DNA of 64,000 nt from Paenibacillus sp. PCH8. GTDB taxonomy: Bacteria > Bacillota > Bacilli > Paenibacillales > Paenibacillaceae. The position numbers and the translations under genes were made by a program. Positions within the stretch are counted from its first letter, which is position 1. Each line of letters starts with the position of its first letter. Below are positions 9,221 through 18,857 of this stretch, piece after piece. The notes below the pieces were generated by a model that did no database searches, was not told the DNA's origin, and saw nothing but the letters and a program-made list of their open reading frames with translations. The stretch spans positions 124,001-188,000 of the forward strand of contig NZ_PKQK01000005.1 in NCBI RefSeq assembly GCF_002968835.1, given 5' to 3'.

Positions 9221-9538
9221 TTATTGGTGTTTTGCGATAATTCCTTTGAGTGCATCTTTCGAGTTAAGACCAACCACTTTATCTACCGGTTGACCGTCTT
9301 TGAAGAAGATCAATGTCGGAATGCTCATTACGCCGAAACGGGAAGCAGATTCCGGATTTTCATCTACGTTAACTTTAGCAATTTTCACTGCATCGCCAAC
9401 TTCTGCGGACAGCTCTTCCAGGATTGGAGCGAGCATTTTACAAGGACCACACCAAGGCGCCCAGAAATCAACAAGAACCGTTCCTTCTCCTTCGACTTCA
9501 GTGTTAAAGGATTGATCGGATACGTTAACAATAGCCAT
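9221..9538 (-). CDS. trxA: thioredoxin
   Basis: Small cytoplasmic disulfide reductase (105 residues) with the WCGPC active site (C30, C33), the cis-proline region SIPTL and the FKDGQ turn. AAGGAGGACAATTTC precedes the ATG. The trxA-uvrC-sdhC order is shared with Bacillus subtilis. It has its own hairpin terminator, so it is probably transcribed separately from uvrC. Confidence 0.97.
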   Translation of the reverse strand: MAIVNVSDQSFNTEVEGEGTVLVDFWAPWCGPCKMLAPILEELSAEVGDAVKIAKVNVDENPESASRFGVMSIPTLIFFKDGQPVDKVVGLNSKDALKGIIAKHQ

Positions 9539-9800
9539 GAAATTGTCCTCCTTATATATACTTACGGTTTATTTTAACCTGTAACGTCGTGAACGACACT
9601 TCCAGTATAACACAGGTACATTAAACTTGTGAATTGAACGACTTCAATGTTCATCTTCCCAACATCAAATCTTCACAATTAAAGGATATGGCAAGCCCAC
9701 TGCAAAATCTTTACAAACGCTTTCTTTTCCAAGTATACTAAAATTACTCCGGGTTGCAGCCCCATACGGGCAAGCTTTCAACCCCAAAGGAGGCAATAAC

Positions 9801-9956
9801 ATGGATGCAAATGTGCGAATCAGCGACCCGCGTGAACATGTGAACGAGGAACCCCGCAATGATCTGTTTGACCTGATCGCGGGTGTTGCTGGCATGGCGG
9901 GCCTGATGACAGTAATCTTCTTCGGTATGGTCATCTTCAAGTTCATTACCGAATAG
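9801..9956 (+). CDS. small single-pass membrane protein, YqzM-like
   Basis: A 51-residue protein with AAAGGAGG eight bases before the ATG and a strong terminator after the stop. A charged N-terminus (VRISDPREHVNEEPRND) leads into one hydrophobic helix (about 22-46) and ends KFITE. The layout of charged N-terminus, Arg-Asn-Asp, one helix and Lys-Phe-Ile end resembles Bacillus YqzM. That resemblance is from memory and would need a profile search. It lies alone between trxA and dnaI, opposite in strand to both. The function is unknown. Confidence 0.65.
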   Translation: MDANVRISDPREHVNEEPRNDLFDLIAGVAGMAGLMTVIFFGMVIFKFITE

Positions 9957-9981
9957 GATGCTCCGGCTCACGCAGGACCAT

Positions 9982-10026
9982 AAAAGCCCGGTTTTCGCGT
10001 CAATGCGAAAGCCAGGCTTTTTTTGG
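9982..10026 (+). terminator. terminator after the small membrane protein gene
   Basis: AAAGCCCGGTTTTCGCG-tcaa-TGCGAAAGCCAGGCTTT runs into a T tract. It begins 26 bases after the stop at 9956. It is A-rich on its left side and may also serve the convergent dnaI. Confidence 0.8.
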
Positions 10027-10069
10027 GGACCACTTTAGTCCGATACTATATACAGATGAACAATGAACG

Positions 10070-11020
10070 TTAACGCGTGCCCCGCTGATTCTCACCCCGG
10101 ACAGAAATAACATCCACAAATGGACGAATTCGGTCCATCAAACGCTGACCTTTATTCATTTCCTCGCCGTCCCGGTTAGTGAAACTAAGATGTTTTTCAA
10201 GCCCATCCAGATTGTAATTGGACGTATAGAACGTAGGTTTTCGATTCATACGATAGTTCAATATAGAACCCATCACATGATCCCGAACCCATGGGTTTAG
10301 ATTCTCTGCCCCGATATCGTCAAAGATGAGCAAATCACAGCTTTTCAGAATATCGGTCATTTCTTTCAGTTTATTTCCTTCACTGATCATGGATTTCAGA
10401 TCCTCCACAAAGTCAGGCATATAGATAATTACGCCCGTGTGGCCTGCAACCGCCAATTCATGCAACAGATAACACATCAGAAATGTCTTGCCTGTCCCGA
10501 ATGATCCTTCCAAAAACAACCCCTGCGGAGACAGTCCGTTCTCCTTGGTCTCACTAATATATCGCAGAACCCGGTTCACGGCAGGAGCACGGAGCCGATC
10601 CTTACCCATAATCTCCACATCATTGTATCCAGCACTAAGCGCACGTTCATCCACATAGAAACTGCGAATTCTTTGCTTAATGATGTGCTCATTTTGCCGT
10701 GCAGTGTGTTTGGAACAGGGAGCTTTTATATCTATGATCTCGGGTTTACCGTTAAAATTCTCTACTTCCAGTTTGCAAAAGTGACCCTGAAAATCGTTAG
10801 GACAGTTGTCCAGTCCTGGGCAATTCGCACAGTTCTTCGAGTCTTTCGCGTACTGAAATAGCTTGCTCAGATCGGTCATGAGCTGTGCATCTTTCAATTC
10901 AGGATGAGCTGCGCGGAACTCGCGCACATACGGGTCCTCCAGCAAATCCGCCATAATTCGCCGCGACTGCTCACGAAAGGAAGGGTTCAGCTGCTGAAGC
11001 AGTCCTCCCAGGGATTCCAT
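10070..11020 (-). CDS. dnaI: primosomal protein DnaI (helicase loader)
   Basis: AAA+ ATPase that loads the replicative helicase DnaC during initiation and restart. The 316 residues have an N-terminal zinc-binding segment (C64, C67, C73, C82), Walker A GSFGTGKT (about 172-179), Walker B LLIFDD (about 230-235) and the C-terminal AAA+ part. The frame is open to 11047, but GGGGG lies upstream of the ATG at 11020 (MESLGGLLQQ). In Bacillus dnaI directly follows dnaB. Here dnaB is at 34968-36509, with the 24-kb glycan locus between them. Confidence 0.93.
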   Translation of the reverse strand: MESLGGLLQQLNPSFREQSRRIMADLLEDPYVREFRAAHPELKDAQLMTDLSKLFQYAKDSKNCANCPGLDNCPNDFQGHFCKLEVENFNGKPEIIDIKAPCSKHTARQNEHIIKQRIRSFYVDERALSAGYNDVEIMGKDRLRAPAVNRVLRYISETKENGLSPQGLFLEGSFGTGKTFLMCYLLHELAVAGHTGVIIYMPDFVEDLKSMISEGNKLKEMTDILKSCDLLIFDDIGAENLNPWVRDHVMGSILNYRMNRKPTFYTSNYNLDGLEKHLSFTNRDGEEMNKGQRLMDRIRPFVDVISVRGENQRGTR

Positions 11021-11047
11021 GGCTTCAAGCCCCCTTAATGGTGTCAA

Positions 11048-11134
11048 TATAGAATGAACAATTGAATTGTACCCATGACCATCACGATGGCATGGTAACT
11101 ATCGACCGCCTGTAATTCTATTGTTCATTCTATA
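11048..11134. repeat. 87-bp palindromic element upstream of dnaI
   Basis: Perfect 15-bp inverted repeats TATAGAATGAACAAT (11048-11062) and ATTGTTCATTCTATA (11120-11134) enclose a second inverted pair, CCATGACCATC/GATGGCATGG. It begins 27 bases upstream of the dnaI start, at the junction between dnaI and the glycan cluster. It could be a MITE, an integration scar, or an operator or attenuator for dnaI. No other copy was seen in this window. Confidence 0.65.
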
Positions 11135-11239
11135 GAAAAACAACCAATAACTCAACTTTTACATCTGGAAAATAGCGTAATCCTTTCACTACAGAGCATA
11201 ACGCCGATTATCGCCATTATCCTTAGATTCCTGTTCACA

Positions 11240-14128
11240 TTAGCGACGCAAGCCAACCGTGATGATCTCACATGATCCTGCCTGTATGGTCCATTCCTTG
11301 TTGGCAAATGATAATGCAGATGCCTCATCTATACTGACGGATTGAAGCATCTCGCACTCTTCCTCCAGGATGTTACTCTTGTACGCTGTGTCGAATGACT
11401 GTGGATTCGCCTGCGATGCAGCAAGCTTCAGTGTGGCAGTGTCCGTTCCCATGTTGTACCAGCGAAGCATGACATCGCCTGAATTCTCACTTACCTTGAG
11501 TGAAGAGAAAGCCAGCCCTTCCCCTTGCCATGCAAACGGTGTGTTGCTAGGTGTCAGGTACCCTGGGTGCACTTCGGTCTGTGCTATTGTCCATGGAACC
11601 TGGAACTGATAAGCCTCGATGTATGCACCTGACACGCCATTTCCATCATGTGGAATGATCTTCATTCGGAATGAATGCTCTCCAAGACATTGTGCTTCCG
11701 GTGTCGGGAACAACCCCCAGTCTCCAAGTTCTCCCACCGCACGAAGTAGCGTAACAGCGATCGTATTGCGTCCGTCCTGAAGAACTTCGTATTCATTCAG
11801 ACCCAGATTGGCTACGACCAATCCGGCATCTGGCTCGCTCACATCTACAAAGCATTGCTGATGCTGTGTATTGCTTGGATTTTCCCACTCCGGTGCAGGC
11901 TGGTTATCCCGAGTCGCAACTTCGAACATGGAATCTACCTGATGTACAGACGATATGAGATCCGTTGGGAAGAGTGCGCGTACCCGATGATCCTTGACCT
12001 GATTGTTGAAGGTCGTTTCCAATTCGACTCCTTGTCCACTACGACTGAGCGATACAACCGTGCGAACCTTGAACGGAAGCATATTCGCTGATCGCTGGGC
12101 TTTGCGGTGTGGATAATAGATCAGTTCCCGCTGTTCCCAATCCAGCATCTCATCCGCTGACTCAGGTATTTCCCAATGGTGAATCACTTCAAACGAAGCG
12201 CTGTACGGTGTATCTTCGATGACTCGAATCTCTGCCTGAAGCGCTTGTGTTGTCCGTGCCACTTCGTTCTCTGGCTGTTTGAACATGTATTCATTGCCGA
12301 TATCGCCCACATTTTCGTACACGCCAAGATCCTTGTATGTTCGGCCTGTTCGTTTATCCGTGAGTGTGAATGAACCATTATCTGCAATCATGACGATCAA
12401 ATATTTATTCTCCATGCCACGTTCACCGCGCAACAGCGTAGTTGTTTTCGATGGAGTCACATGGGTAGTATCACTGTCGTCAGAAGTCCCCGTCAGATTG
12501 GAAATGCTGGAATCTACGTTGGTATCCGTGCCACGTACAGCATTCTCCTCAACGTTAACCAATGCATACGTCTTCAGGCCAAATGCGGCTACATTTTCGG
12601 TTTCAAAACGGATACGAACCCGCCGACAGCTATACGGCTGGCGGAAGCGATCTTCCGGCAGATCATAGCCGAATTGCAGACCCCTATCTTCGATCGTACA
12701 AGGAACCTGGGTACCCTCTTCATCTACCAGTATGCGACCGGACAGGTCGACGGCGTTCATCTGCGCCGCCATTTCTTCCAGCGTAAACCCGTCACGGAAA
12801 TACAGCCGAGCCGCATCCAGTTCCATCTGAACCACACCGCTTCGTTCCCAGCCTGTTGTGTTAAACACCACAACAGGCCGAGCATGCTTGCCGTAATCTG
12901 CAAAAACGGAGGTATCGACAGCCGTGGCAATCTGGTTGGTGCTCTCTTCAATCAAGGCCTCTGCTACATGACGACTCTTCTCAAATCGGGTGACCATCTC
13001 GCGATGAACCTCGTCCACACTGCATCCACAGATGCTGTCATGCGGGTGATTCTGCATCAACGTTTTCCAGGCATACGTCAGTTGATCATGCGGATAGGCA
13101 TGTCCAAGCAGATAGGCGTAGGAGGCTAGTGGCTCAGCCACTTTTTCCAGCATGGCCTGCCCCAGCTGGTTCATCTGTTTCAGATAAACACGAGCCGAAG
13201 CCGTGTTCACCAGAGTTCCCCAGCCATCGGTACGCTGGCTGCGCAGCTCTCCTTTGACCGTGGATAGCTCATGTTCAGACTTCGCTCTCAGTGCATTCAG
13301 ATACTCCGGAAAGTTCGAGTGAACGAACTCAATATCGGGATATAATTGCTCCGCTGTGCGAATAGCTTCTGGCAGATCCCGCTGAATCGGCTGATGATCA
13401 CATCCGTTCATGTACAGTAACTCATTGGTCGATGCGTATTTCTCCGCGTCTGCCAGCTTCGTTTCCCAGAACTTGCGAGCTAACGCCTCATCTACCGGAA
13501 TTTCGTTACCGTTGGAATACCAGTTCGCAAACAGTACACCGAGTACTTTCGATCCATCTGGCCCTTCCCACATCAGCTCCGAGAAGCTGGATTCGTATCC
13601 GGCGTCAGACACTGTATTGTTGAATCCTGTCGGCTTCACGCCACGTCCGAAGAACACATTATCAATACCCGATTGCAGCATGAGCTGGGGGGTCTGTCCA
13701 ACCAGCCCAAACGTATCGGGGAAATATCCGATCTTGGATGGTGTACCGTAACGCTTCGCATCCCGGTGTCCAACCTGCATGTTACGCACATTGGCTTCTC
13801 CACTCGTTAGAAACGCATCCTGTAGAATGTACCATGGTCCGATCACAATCCGCCCATTGCGGATATGCTTCTCCAGTCGTTCCTTTTGCTCCGGGCGAAC
13901 CTGAAGATAATCGTCGATAATAATGGTCTGTCCATCCAAATAAAAGCTTTTGTAGTCCGTTCCCTCATCCAGCTGATCTAACAGGGAATCGACAAGTTGA
14001 ATGAGTCGCATATGATGCTTCTCGTACGGTAGATACCATTCCCGATCCCAGTGGGTATGTGAAATGATATGTGCTCTTTTCGTCTTGGTTGACGGTTTAA
14101 TTGTTGGCTCTGTTGTTGGTTTGGTCAT
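11240..14128 (-). CDS. alpha-mannosidase, glycoside hydrolase family 38 (first copy)
   Basis: Predicted cytoplasmic retaining alpha-mannosidase of 962 residues with no signal peptide. The GH38 N-terminal signature AHIISHTHWDREWYLPYE (about 19-36) carries the zinc-binding His/Asp pair, and FPDTFGLVGQTPQL carries the presumed nucleophile D138. Further conserved parts are HDSICGCSVDEVHREM and the beta-rich C-terminal domain. The frame extends to 14218, but GAGGTGGG at the end of the preceding gene points to the ATG at 14128, only four bases after that gene's stop. It is the last gene of the minus-strand glycan operon; dnaI follows on the same strand. Confidence 0.92.
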   Translation of the reverse strand: MTKPTTEPTIKPSTKTKRAHIISHTHWDREWYLPYEKHHMRLIQLVDSLLDQLDEGTDYKSFYLDGQTIIIDDYLQVRPEQKERLEKHIRNGRIVIGPWYILQDAFLTSGEANVRNMQVGHRDAKRYGTPSKIGYFPDTFGLVGQTPQLMLQSGIDNVFFGRGVKPTGFNNTVSDAGYESSFSELMWEGPDGSKVLGVLFANWYSNGNEIPVDEALARKFWETKLADAEKYASTNELLYMNGCDHQPIQRDLPEAIRTAEQLYPDIEFVHSNFPEYLNALRAKSEHELSTVKGELRSQRTDGWGTLVNTASARVYLKQMNQLGQAMLEKVAEPLASYAYLLGHAYPHDQLTYAWKTLMQNHPHDSICGCSVDEVHREMVTRFEKSRHVAEALIEESTNQIATAVDTSVFADYGKHARPVVVFNTTGWERSGVVQMELDAARLYFRDGFTLEEMAAQMNAVDLSGRILVDEEGTQVPCTIEDRGLQFGYDLPEDRFRQPYSCRRVRIRFETENVAAFGLKTYALVNVEENAVRGTDTNVDSSISNLTGTSDDSDTTHVTPSKTTTLLRGERGMENKYLIVMIADNGSFTLTDKRTGRTYKDLGVYENVGDIGNEYMFKQPENEVARTTQALQAEIRVIEDTPYSASFEVIHHWEIPESADEMLDWEQRELIYYPHRKAQRSANMLPFKVRTVVSLSRSGQGVELETTFNNQVKDHRVRALFPTDLISSVHQVDSMFEVATRDNQPAPEWENPSNTQHQQCFVDVSEPDAGLVVANLGLNEYEVLQDGRNTIAVTLLRAVGELGDWGLFPTPEAQCLGEHSFRMKIIPHDGNGVSGAYIEAYQFQVPWTIAQTEVHPGYLTPSNTPFAWQGEGLAFSSLKVSENSGDVMLRWYNMGTDTATLKLAASQANPQSFDTAYKSNILEEECEMLQSVSIDEASALSFANKEWTIQAGSCEIITVGLRR

Positions 14129-14132
14129 CGCG

Positions 14133-17100
14133 TTATCCCACCTCTTTCTCCTGTTGTACAACCTTAACCTCATCAGGGCGATACACGGCTTGAAGCTTAC
14201 CGGAAGCATCCGTGGCAAACAGTACAGAACGATTTTTCATAAGTTGGAACGCGTACGATACGCCCGTACGTTTATCTCTCACTTTCACCTCATAATTCAA
14301 GGCAAACTCGGATACAAATACATACAAGTTTCCTGTTGGAAAACTCAGCTTCCGTCCATAGATTCCTGCGGCATCCCCGCCAGATATCCATTCCAACTCT
14401 TGCTCAATGCCAGCCATTTCGGTCGCATACTGATACAGGTGTGCCAGTGGCTCATCCCGTCCGTTTAACTCCAGGGGTAGAGGTGTCCAGATCAGCTGGC
14501 CTTTGCCCAACGGCACGATGGTTATCCCATCTGCTTCTGATTCACCCTGTGCCTTTGCACCGCCTACTTGCCCACCCGTATGAGTCAGCGTCTCCTTCGC
14601 CACTTCGGCAATCCGACGCCGTCCATAGGTCACTCGGTGATTCACCCCATTAATGTTCAGCAGTTCTTCACGCTGCACGTTACCCACATTGCGTTTGCCC
14701 ACAAGATGATCGGCCCGATCACTTACCTTCCAGTATGCATCCAGCCCTAACGGTCCGGTAATGAGCAAAGTCGCACCTTGCTTCTCTGTGAATGCGAAAA
14801 GTTCACGTAATGCATCACTGTCCATATTGTGTGGACTCGGCACGATAATCAGCTTGGGCGGTTGTTGCTCCAGCGCTTCGAGATGATATTCGGATACGGC
14901 ACGGAAAGGCAGTTTCAGATCATAGGACATCACACGAGTTAGCTTCGTTGTTGCATCATAAGCAAGAGACCGGTTGGAGAAGTCATTGGAATACGGGAAC
15001 ACCACTGCAATCTCCTCCAGCTCACGATCTTCAAAGAGATCACGAATCGGATTCATGAATTGGCCAAAATCGTAAGACACATCAGCTTCCGGCTTCTCCG
15101 TACCATCTGCACGAAGCGCCCCGATATGCGACTCATTGGCATTATCCATATAGAAATTGGTATTCCAGATCCATTGCACGGCCCCCGCACCTCCTGTCGA
15201 GAAAGCATAGGCGTACTTGCGTTCCAGTATGCCGCGCAGCTCTTCCTCTGTGCGCTTCGCTCTGCCATCCGGCGTTTCCACATACATAATGCCTGTCTCC
15301 TGAATGAGATTCGGCTTATGCGGAGTTTTGGTGAAAATGCCATCCCAGATCAGATCATCGTTCAACCACCAGGAATGAACCGTTGTATAATCCACTTCAC
15401 GTTCATAGAAGAACGGTGACGGACGCTGCGCGCCAAGAGCTTCATCCTGGCCGACGGTGACCAGATGGTTCGGAACCAGATCTTTGATTGTACCTACAAG
15501 CTCCCTTGCCCACTCATTGTGCATCTCCATGGAGAAGAGGCAATAATCGAGCCAGCGTGTTCCTTTTTTGGCCTTATGCATGTCCTGTACGTCAAAATTA
15601 ATCTCTTCCGGCTCTGGAATGATCACCGATGCGAAGTCGGGAAGCTGCTTCGGTGACATGTTCCATGCCTCTTGCAGTGCTTCAATGTTCTCATGACGCT
15701 GCTGTAGCCAGTCGACAAATGCCTGCTGTTCATGCATGTCACGGGCCGACCGTGGACCATCCGAGAAGATACGTACCGGATCGAACATCGATGGTTCATT
15801 AATCAGATCCCAGTCCACATGCGTCGAATGCGTATGTCGACTGACGATGCTGCGGATGAAACGTTTCTGAGCTTCAACACTTTGCGGGTCCAGATACGGA
15901 TTCGTCCCTTCCCATGTCTCAGGTGTAAAAGAGAAGAACGTGAATGTAACCTGCAAGCCGTGTCGCTTCGCCGTTAACAGGAAAGCATCAATGGCACGCA
16001 ACACGTCCTCAGCCATGTGACCATCCACCTGCATCATATTGCGATAGGCCGTCCAGATTCCGGTTCGAATCCAGTTAATTCCGGCTTTCGCCATCTGTGC
16101 CATGTCCCGATCCCAGACATCGGCATTCGGCAGGAACAGAAATTTGCGTGCCACATCGGAGGTCATGTAGGTCATGCCCACAACAGGTAAAGGTCGTCCA
16201 TCTTTCACAAAATAATCTCTGCTCCGGGTGATGACTTCCCCTTCTGCAAGCAACGCTGCATCCTGGCCCCAGAAGCCTTGGCGCAAGATACGAACTTCTC
16301 CATCTGGTGCCTGCGCACGGCATTCGATCCGATACAGTCCACTTTCAATGGAGACCGGGAGAAGTATGCGTTCGAAACGCTGCTCACCGGAAAGCTCCAT
16401 CTCCAGTTGATGGTTCCATACCCTCTCAGTCGAGCCACTTATGCGGTCCTCCCGCTCAACGGTCAGATCAAACGTCCACAGCTCGGAAGCTGTACGTCTG
16501 CTGCCTGCTCGCTGTAATATCTGGCCCTGAAGTGTAAGTACAGCCCGTTCATCTGGTTCATACGAAGCGTAATTCGACTTCAAGGATAGCTCGGTTACAC
16601 CTTTCGTACAGAACTGTGCCCAGTTCACGATCTCGGAAGCGCCATCCTGCTCCCAGAATGAGGTCGTCAGTGGCAAATGAACAAACATCCAGCGCGAACC
16701 AACGAAAGTCCCGCGAGAATTCTCCCACAAGACGATTGGAGCAGCGATGCTTCGTCTGTCCTTGGTGATCCCGCGCAGCAAAGGATGAATCTGCGTGCTC
16801 ATCGTTCCAGCCGAACCCATCTGGTGAGGCAGATCACTATTTTTGGTCGTATGCGGAACCAGATTCCACGTATCTGCAATCTCGAATAGTCCTTCTTTGC
16901 CAGCAAGAAGCGGGATATGTTCAGAGGAAGTGTAAGATTGTACGTTGACTGAAGATACGTTTAACGCCTCATGAATATACAATTCCTGGTGATACGCGGT
17001 CTGCTCTGACTCGACAACCCATGCTCCATTCTCATATCGAACCGGACGTTTGAAGGGTGCTCCGCCAATACTGATCAGGCTTCCCCCTTGATGAAGATAA

Positions 17101-17336
17101 GCTGAAATGGCTGTCCATGCGGATTTGGGAAAATAGGGTGCATGAAGGTTCACGAAACAGCCTTCACCTGCATTTGCAATTAACACCTCTGCGAGTTGAT
17201 CTGCATTTACAACGGTGACCTCTTCTAAGCCCAGCCATTGATCCACAGCCTGCTTGGAGGGCAATTCACTCTCCACTGGAAAATCCGGATCAACGAAGAT
17301 AATCAGCTTGGGTTTATTCACAAGTGCACTACTCAT
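14133..17336 (-). CDS. clan GH-A glycoside hydrolase with flanking glutamine-amidotransferase-like domains
   Basis: Large (1067 residues) cytoplasmic protein. An N-terminal amidotransferase-like or jelly-roll region (1-250) and an Ig-like segment (250-360) precede a TIM barrel (about 380-700) of the GH5/GH42 type. The barrel has acid/base E514 in WDLINEPS and candidate nucleophile E680 in NLIQETGIM. A GH42-like trimerisation region (about 780-950) and a C-terminal beta domain follow. I cannot assign a CAZy family. GH5, GH42 or a newer family with GH42-like architecture are the options. Its place between GH125 and GH38 suggests a beta-mannosidase for the Man-beta-1,4-GlcNAc core (inference). 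Its ATG overlaps the GH125 stop (ATGA). Confidence 0.72.
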   Translation of the reverse strand: MSSALVNKPKLIIFVDPDFPVESELPSKQAVDQWLGLEEVTVVNADQLAEVLIANAGEGCFVNLHAPYFPKSAWTAISAYLHQGGSLISIGGAPFKRPVRYENGAWVVESEQTAYHQELYIHEALNVSSVNVQSYTSSEHIPLLAGKEGLFEIADTWNLVPHTTKNSDLPHQMGSAGTMSTQIHPLLRGITKDRRSIAAPIVLWENSRGTFVGSRWMFVHLPLTTSFWEQDGASEIVNWAQFCTKGVTELSLKSNYASYEPDERAVLTLQGQILQRAGSRRTASELWTFDLTVEREDRISGSTERVWNHQLEMELSGEQRFERILLPVSIESGLYRIECRAQAPDGEVRILRQGFWGQDAALLAEGEVITRSRDYFVKDGRPLPVVGMTYMTSDVARKFLFLPNADVWDRDMAQMAKAGINWIRTGIWTAYRNMMQVDGHMAEDVLRAIDAFLLTAKRHGLQVTFTFFSFTPETWEGTNPYLDPQSVEAQKRFIRSIVSRHTHSTHVDWDLINEPSMFDPVRIFSDGPRSARDMHEQQAFVDWLQQRHENIEALQEAWNMSPKQLPDFASVIIPEPEEINFDVQDMHKAKKGTRWLDYCLFSMEMHNEWARELVGTIKDLVPNHLVTVGQDEALGAQRPSPFFYEREVDYTTVHSWWLNDDLIWDGIFTKTPHKPNLIQETGIMYVETPDGRAKRTEEELRGILERKYAYAFSTGGAGAVQWIWNTNFYMDNANESHIGALRADGTEKPEADVSYDFGQFMNPIRDLFEDRELEEIAVVFPYSNDFSNRSLAYDATTKLTRVMSYDLKLPFRAVSEYHLEALEQQPPKLIIVPSPHNMDSDALRELFAFTEKQGATLLITGPLGLDAYWKVSDRADHLVGKRNVGNVQREELLNINGVNHRVTYGRRRIAEVAKETLTHTGGQVGGAKAQGESEADGITIVPLGKGQLIWTPLPLELNGRDEPLAHLYQYATEMAGIEQELEWISGGDAAGIYGRKLSFPTGNLYVFVSEFALNYEVKVRDKRTGVSYAFQLMKNRSVLFATDASGKLQAVYRPDEVKVVQQEKEVG

Positions 17337-18652
17337 AGCAGGCCATCCTTCATAGATTTATAGACCAACTGGGAGAACAGGCTGTTGGACCATGCGAACC
17401 ATTTTCGTGTGAAAATCGTCGGATCATCGGCATGGAAGCCCTCATGCATATAACCTGTATCTGCATCCGTCGCTTCGAGCATGCGAATAATCTCCAGCTT
17501 TTCCTCAGCAGACTGCGCCGTCAGTCCCTGCATGGATAACCCCATATGCCAGATATAATCAGGTGGTGTATGGGGACTACCAATGCCTTTGGCAACCTTG
17601 CCCTCATAATAGAACGGGTTCTCTTTGCTCAGAGCAAAACGGCGGGTATTCTGATAGATCGGATCATCCGCTGTGACGTAACCGAGATACGGAATGGACA
17701 TCAGTCCCGGTGTACCCGCATCGTCCATGAGGCAGTAGTTCCCATAGCCATCCGTCTCGTACGCATAGATCGGTCCAAATTCAGGATGACGATAGATGCC
17801 ATACAGCTGAATACCGTGATCCACGTCCTGCTCCAGATCTTTAAGTTCCTGCAAAAATTCCATATCCCGGAACACCCACTCGGCAAATTCCTGCATCTGG
17901 CGCAGAGCGACAACCGCGAACATGTTGCCTGGGATGTTGTAGTGGAAATCACAGGCATCGTCACTGGAGCGGAAGCCCGACCAGATCATTCCTGTGTAAT
18001 TGATCGGCATTCCCTTGCCGTGATTACGGAGAGAATCTGTCGGAATACCATTATTGCGCGTGAAGCGATATGGAGACTGTTCCATATGATGCTGCTCGAC
18101 TTTGAACAGGTCCACAATTTTCCGCATTGCCGCCTTGAAGCTGGAATCGAAAATGTCGGTTAGTTCCGTTTCTTTCCAATATAAATAAGCCAGTCGCATA
18201 ACGAAGCATAGCGAATCAATCTCGAATTTGCGCTCCCATACCCAAGGCGACATCTCGGTCTCGTCCGTCGTGTTCCAGTGCCAGTCATTAGCCGTCTCAT
18301 TGAAGGCATTCGCATACGGATCAATATGAACATACTGAATATGACGTTTGATTAGCCCGCCGATGATCCGCTGTAGTTCCTCATCTTCCTTGGCAAACGG
18401 AATGTAATGTACCACCTGCTCCACGGAATCGCGCAGCCAGGAGGCTGGGATATCTCCTGTGATGACAAAAGTGGTACCATCCTCCATCAACTTGGTTGTC
18501 GTTTCGATGGTATTGGGGAAACAGTTTTTGAATAATTGAAGCAGCTTCGGCCGATGGGCCAGCTTCTGTTCTGCCTCTTCGAGCACCGCCTGAATCGATT
18601 GTGGCAAGGCAACGGGCGGCATGGGTATTTTGGGTAATCTGAATTGTTCCAT
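17333..18652 (-). CDS. exo-alpha-1,6-mannosidase, glycoside hydrolase family 125
   Basis: GH125 (metal-independent, inverting) alpha-mannosidase of about 439 residues, predicted cytoplasmic. Family-like blocks include GDIPASWLRDSVEQV (about 66-80), DPYANAFNETANDWHW, SPWVWERKFEIDSL, IWSGFRSSDDACDFHYNIPG and MHEGFHADDP...FTRKWFAWSNSLF; the last two probably carry the acid and base. AAGGAG precedes the ATG at 18652; a TTG 24 bases upstream is in frame. It is translationally coupled to the next gene (4-base overlap). It is separated from the upstream GH38 gene by 255 bases containing an R1 repeat. Confidence 0.92.
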   Translation of the reverse strand: MEQFRLPKIPMPPVALPQSIQAVLEEAEQKLAHRPKLLQLFKNCFPNTIETTTKLMEDGTTFVITGDIPASWLRDSVEQVVHYIPFAKEDEELQRIIGGLIKRHIQYVHIDPYANAFNETANDWHWNTTDETEMSPWVWERKFEIDSLCFVMRLAYLYWKETELTDIFDSSFKAAMRKIVDLFKVEQHHMEQSPYRFTRNNGIPTDSLRNHGKGMPINYTGMIWSGFRSSDDACDFHYNIPGNMFAVVALRQMQEFAEWVFRDMEFLQELKDLEQDVDHGIQLYGIYRHPEFGPIYAYETDGYGNYCLMDDAGTPGLMSIPYLGYVTADDPIYQNTRRFALSKENPFYYEGKVAKGIGSPHTPPDYIWHMGLSMQGLTAQSAEEKLEIIRMLEATDADTGYMHEGFHADDPTIFTRKWFAWSNSLFSQLVYKSMKDGLL

Positions 18653-18730
18653 GGATGAGTGCAACTCCTTAAACAAATTGAATGGTGTAGCTATAAAAGA
18701 TCAAGCTGAGAACATTCACACTAGCCACTA

Positions 18731-18857
18731 CGATGACAGAATAACCTTCCGATCGCTGTTATCCCCAGATTTTTTTGATTCCCTTTTCTAAAGGGTAAAT
18801 CCGGGGATAAAGGCGAACGCTTCGCTTCTTCTGGTTATTTCTGTCCTCTCCGTTAAC
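18731..18857 (+). repeat. hairpin intergenic repeat family R1, copy 2, inside the glycan operon
   Basis: A shorter copy lacking the GCCTATGCTTCCGATG segment. Its ends GATGACAGAATAACC and GGTTATTTCTGTC are near-perfect inverted repeats, and the core TTATCCCCAGATT...AATCCGGGGATAA forms a hairpin. It lies between two same-strand operon genes (GH38 and GH125), where all neighbouring junctions are a few bases or overlap. Confidence 0.8.

Noticed and set aside
12461..13129. 222-codon plus-strand frame inside the first GH38 gene
   Set aside because: Shadow of a gene with conserved GH38 motifs; no ribosome site.
17546..18163. 205-codon plus-strand frame inside GH125
   Set aside because: Antisense shadow; no start signal.
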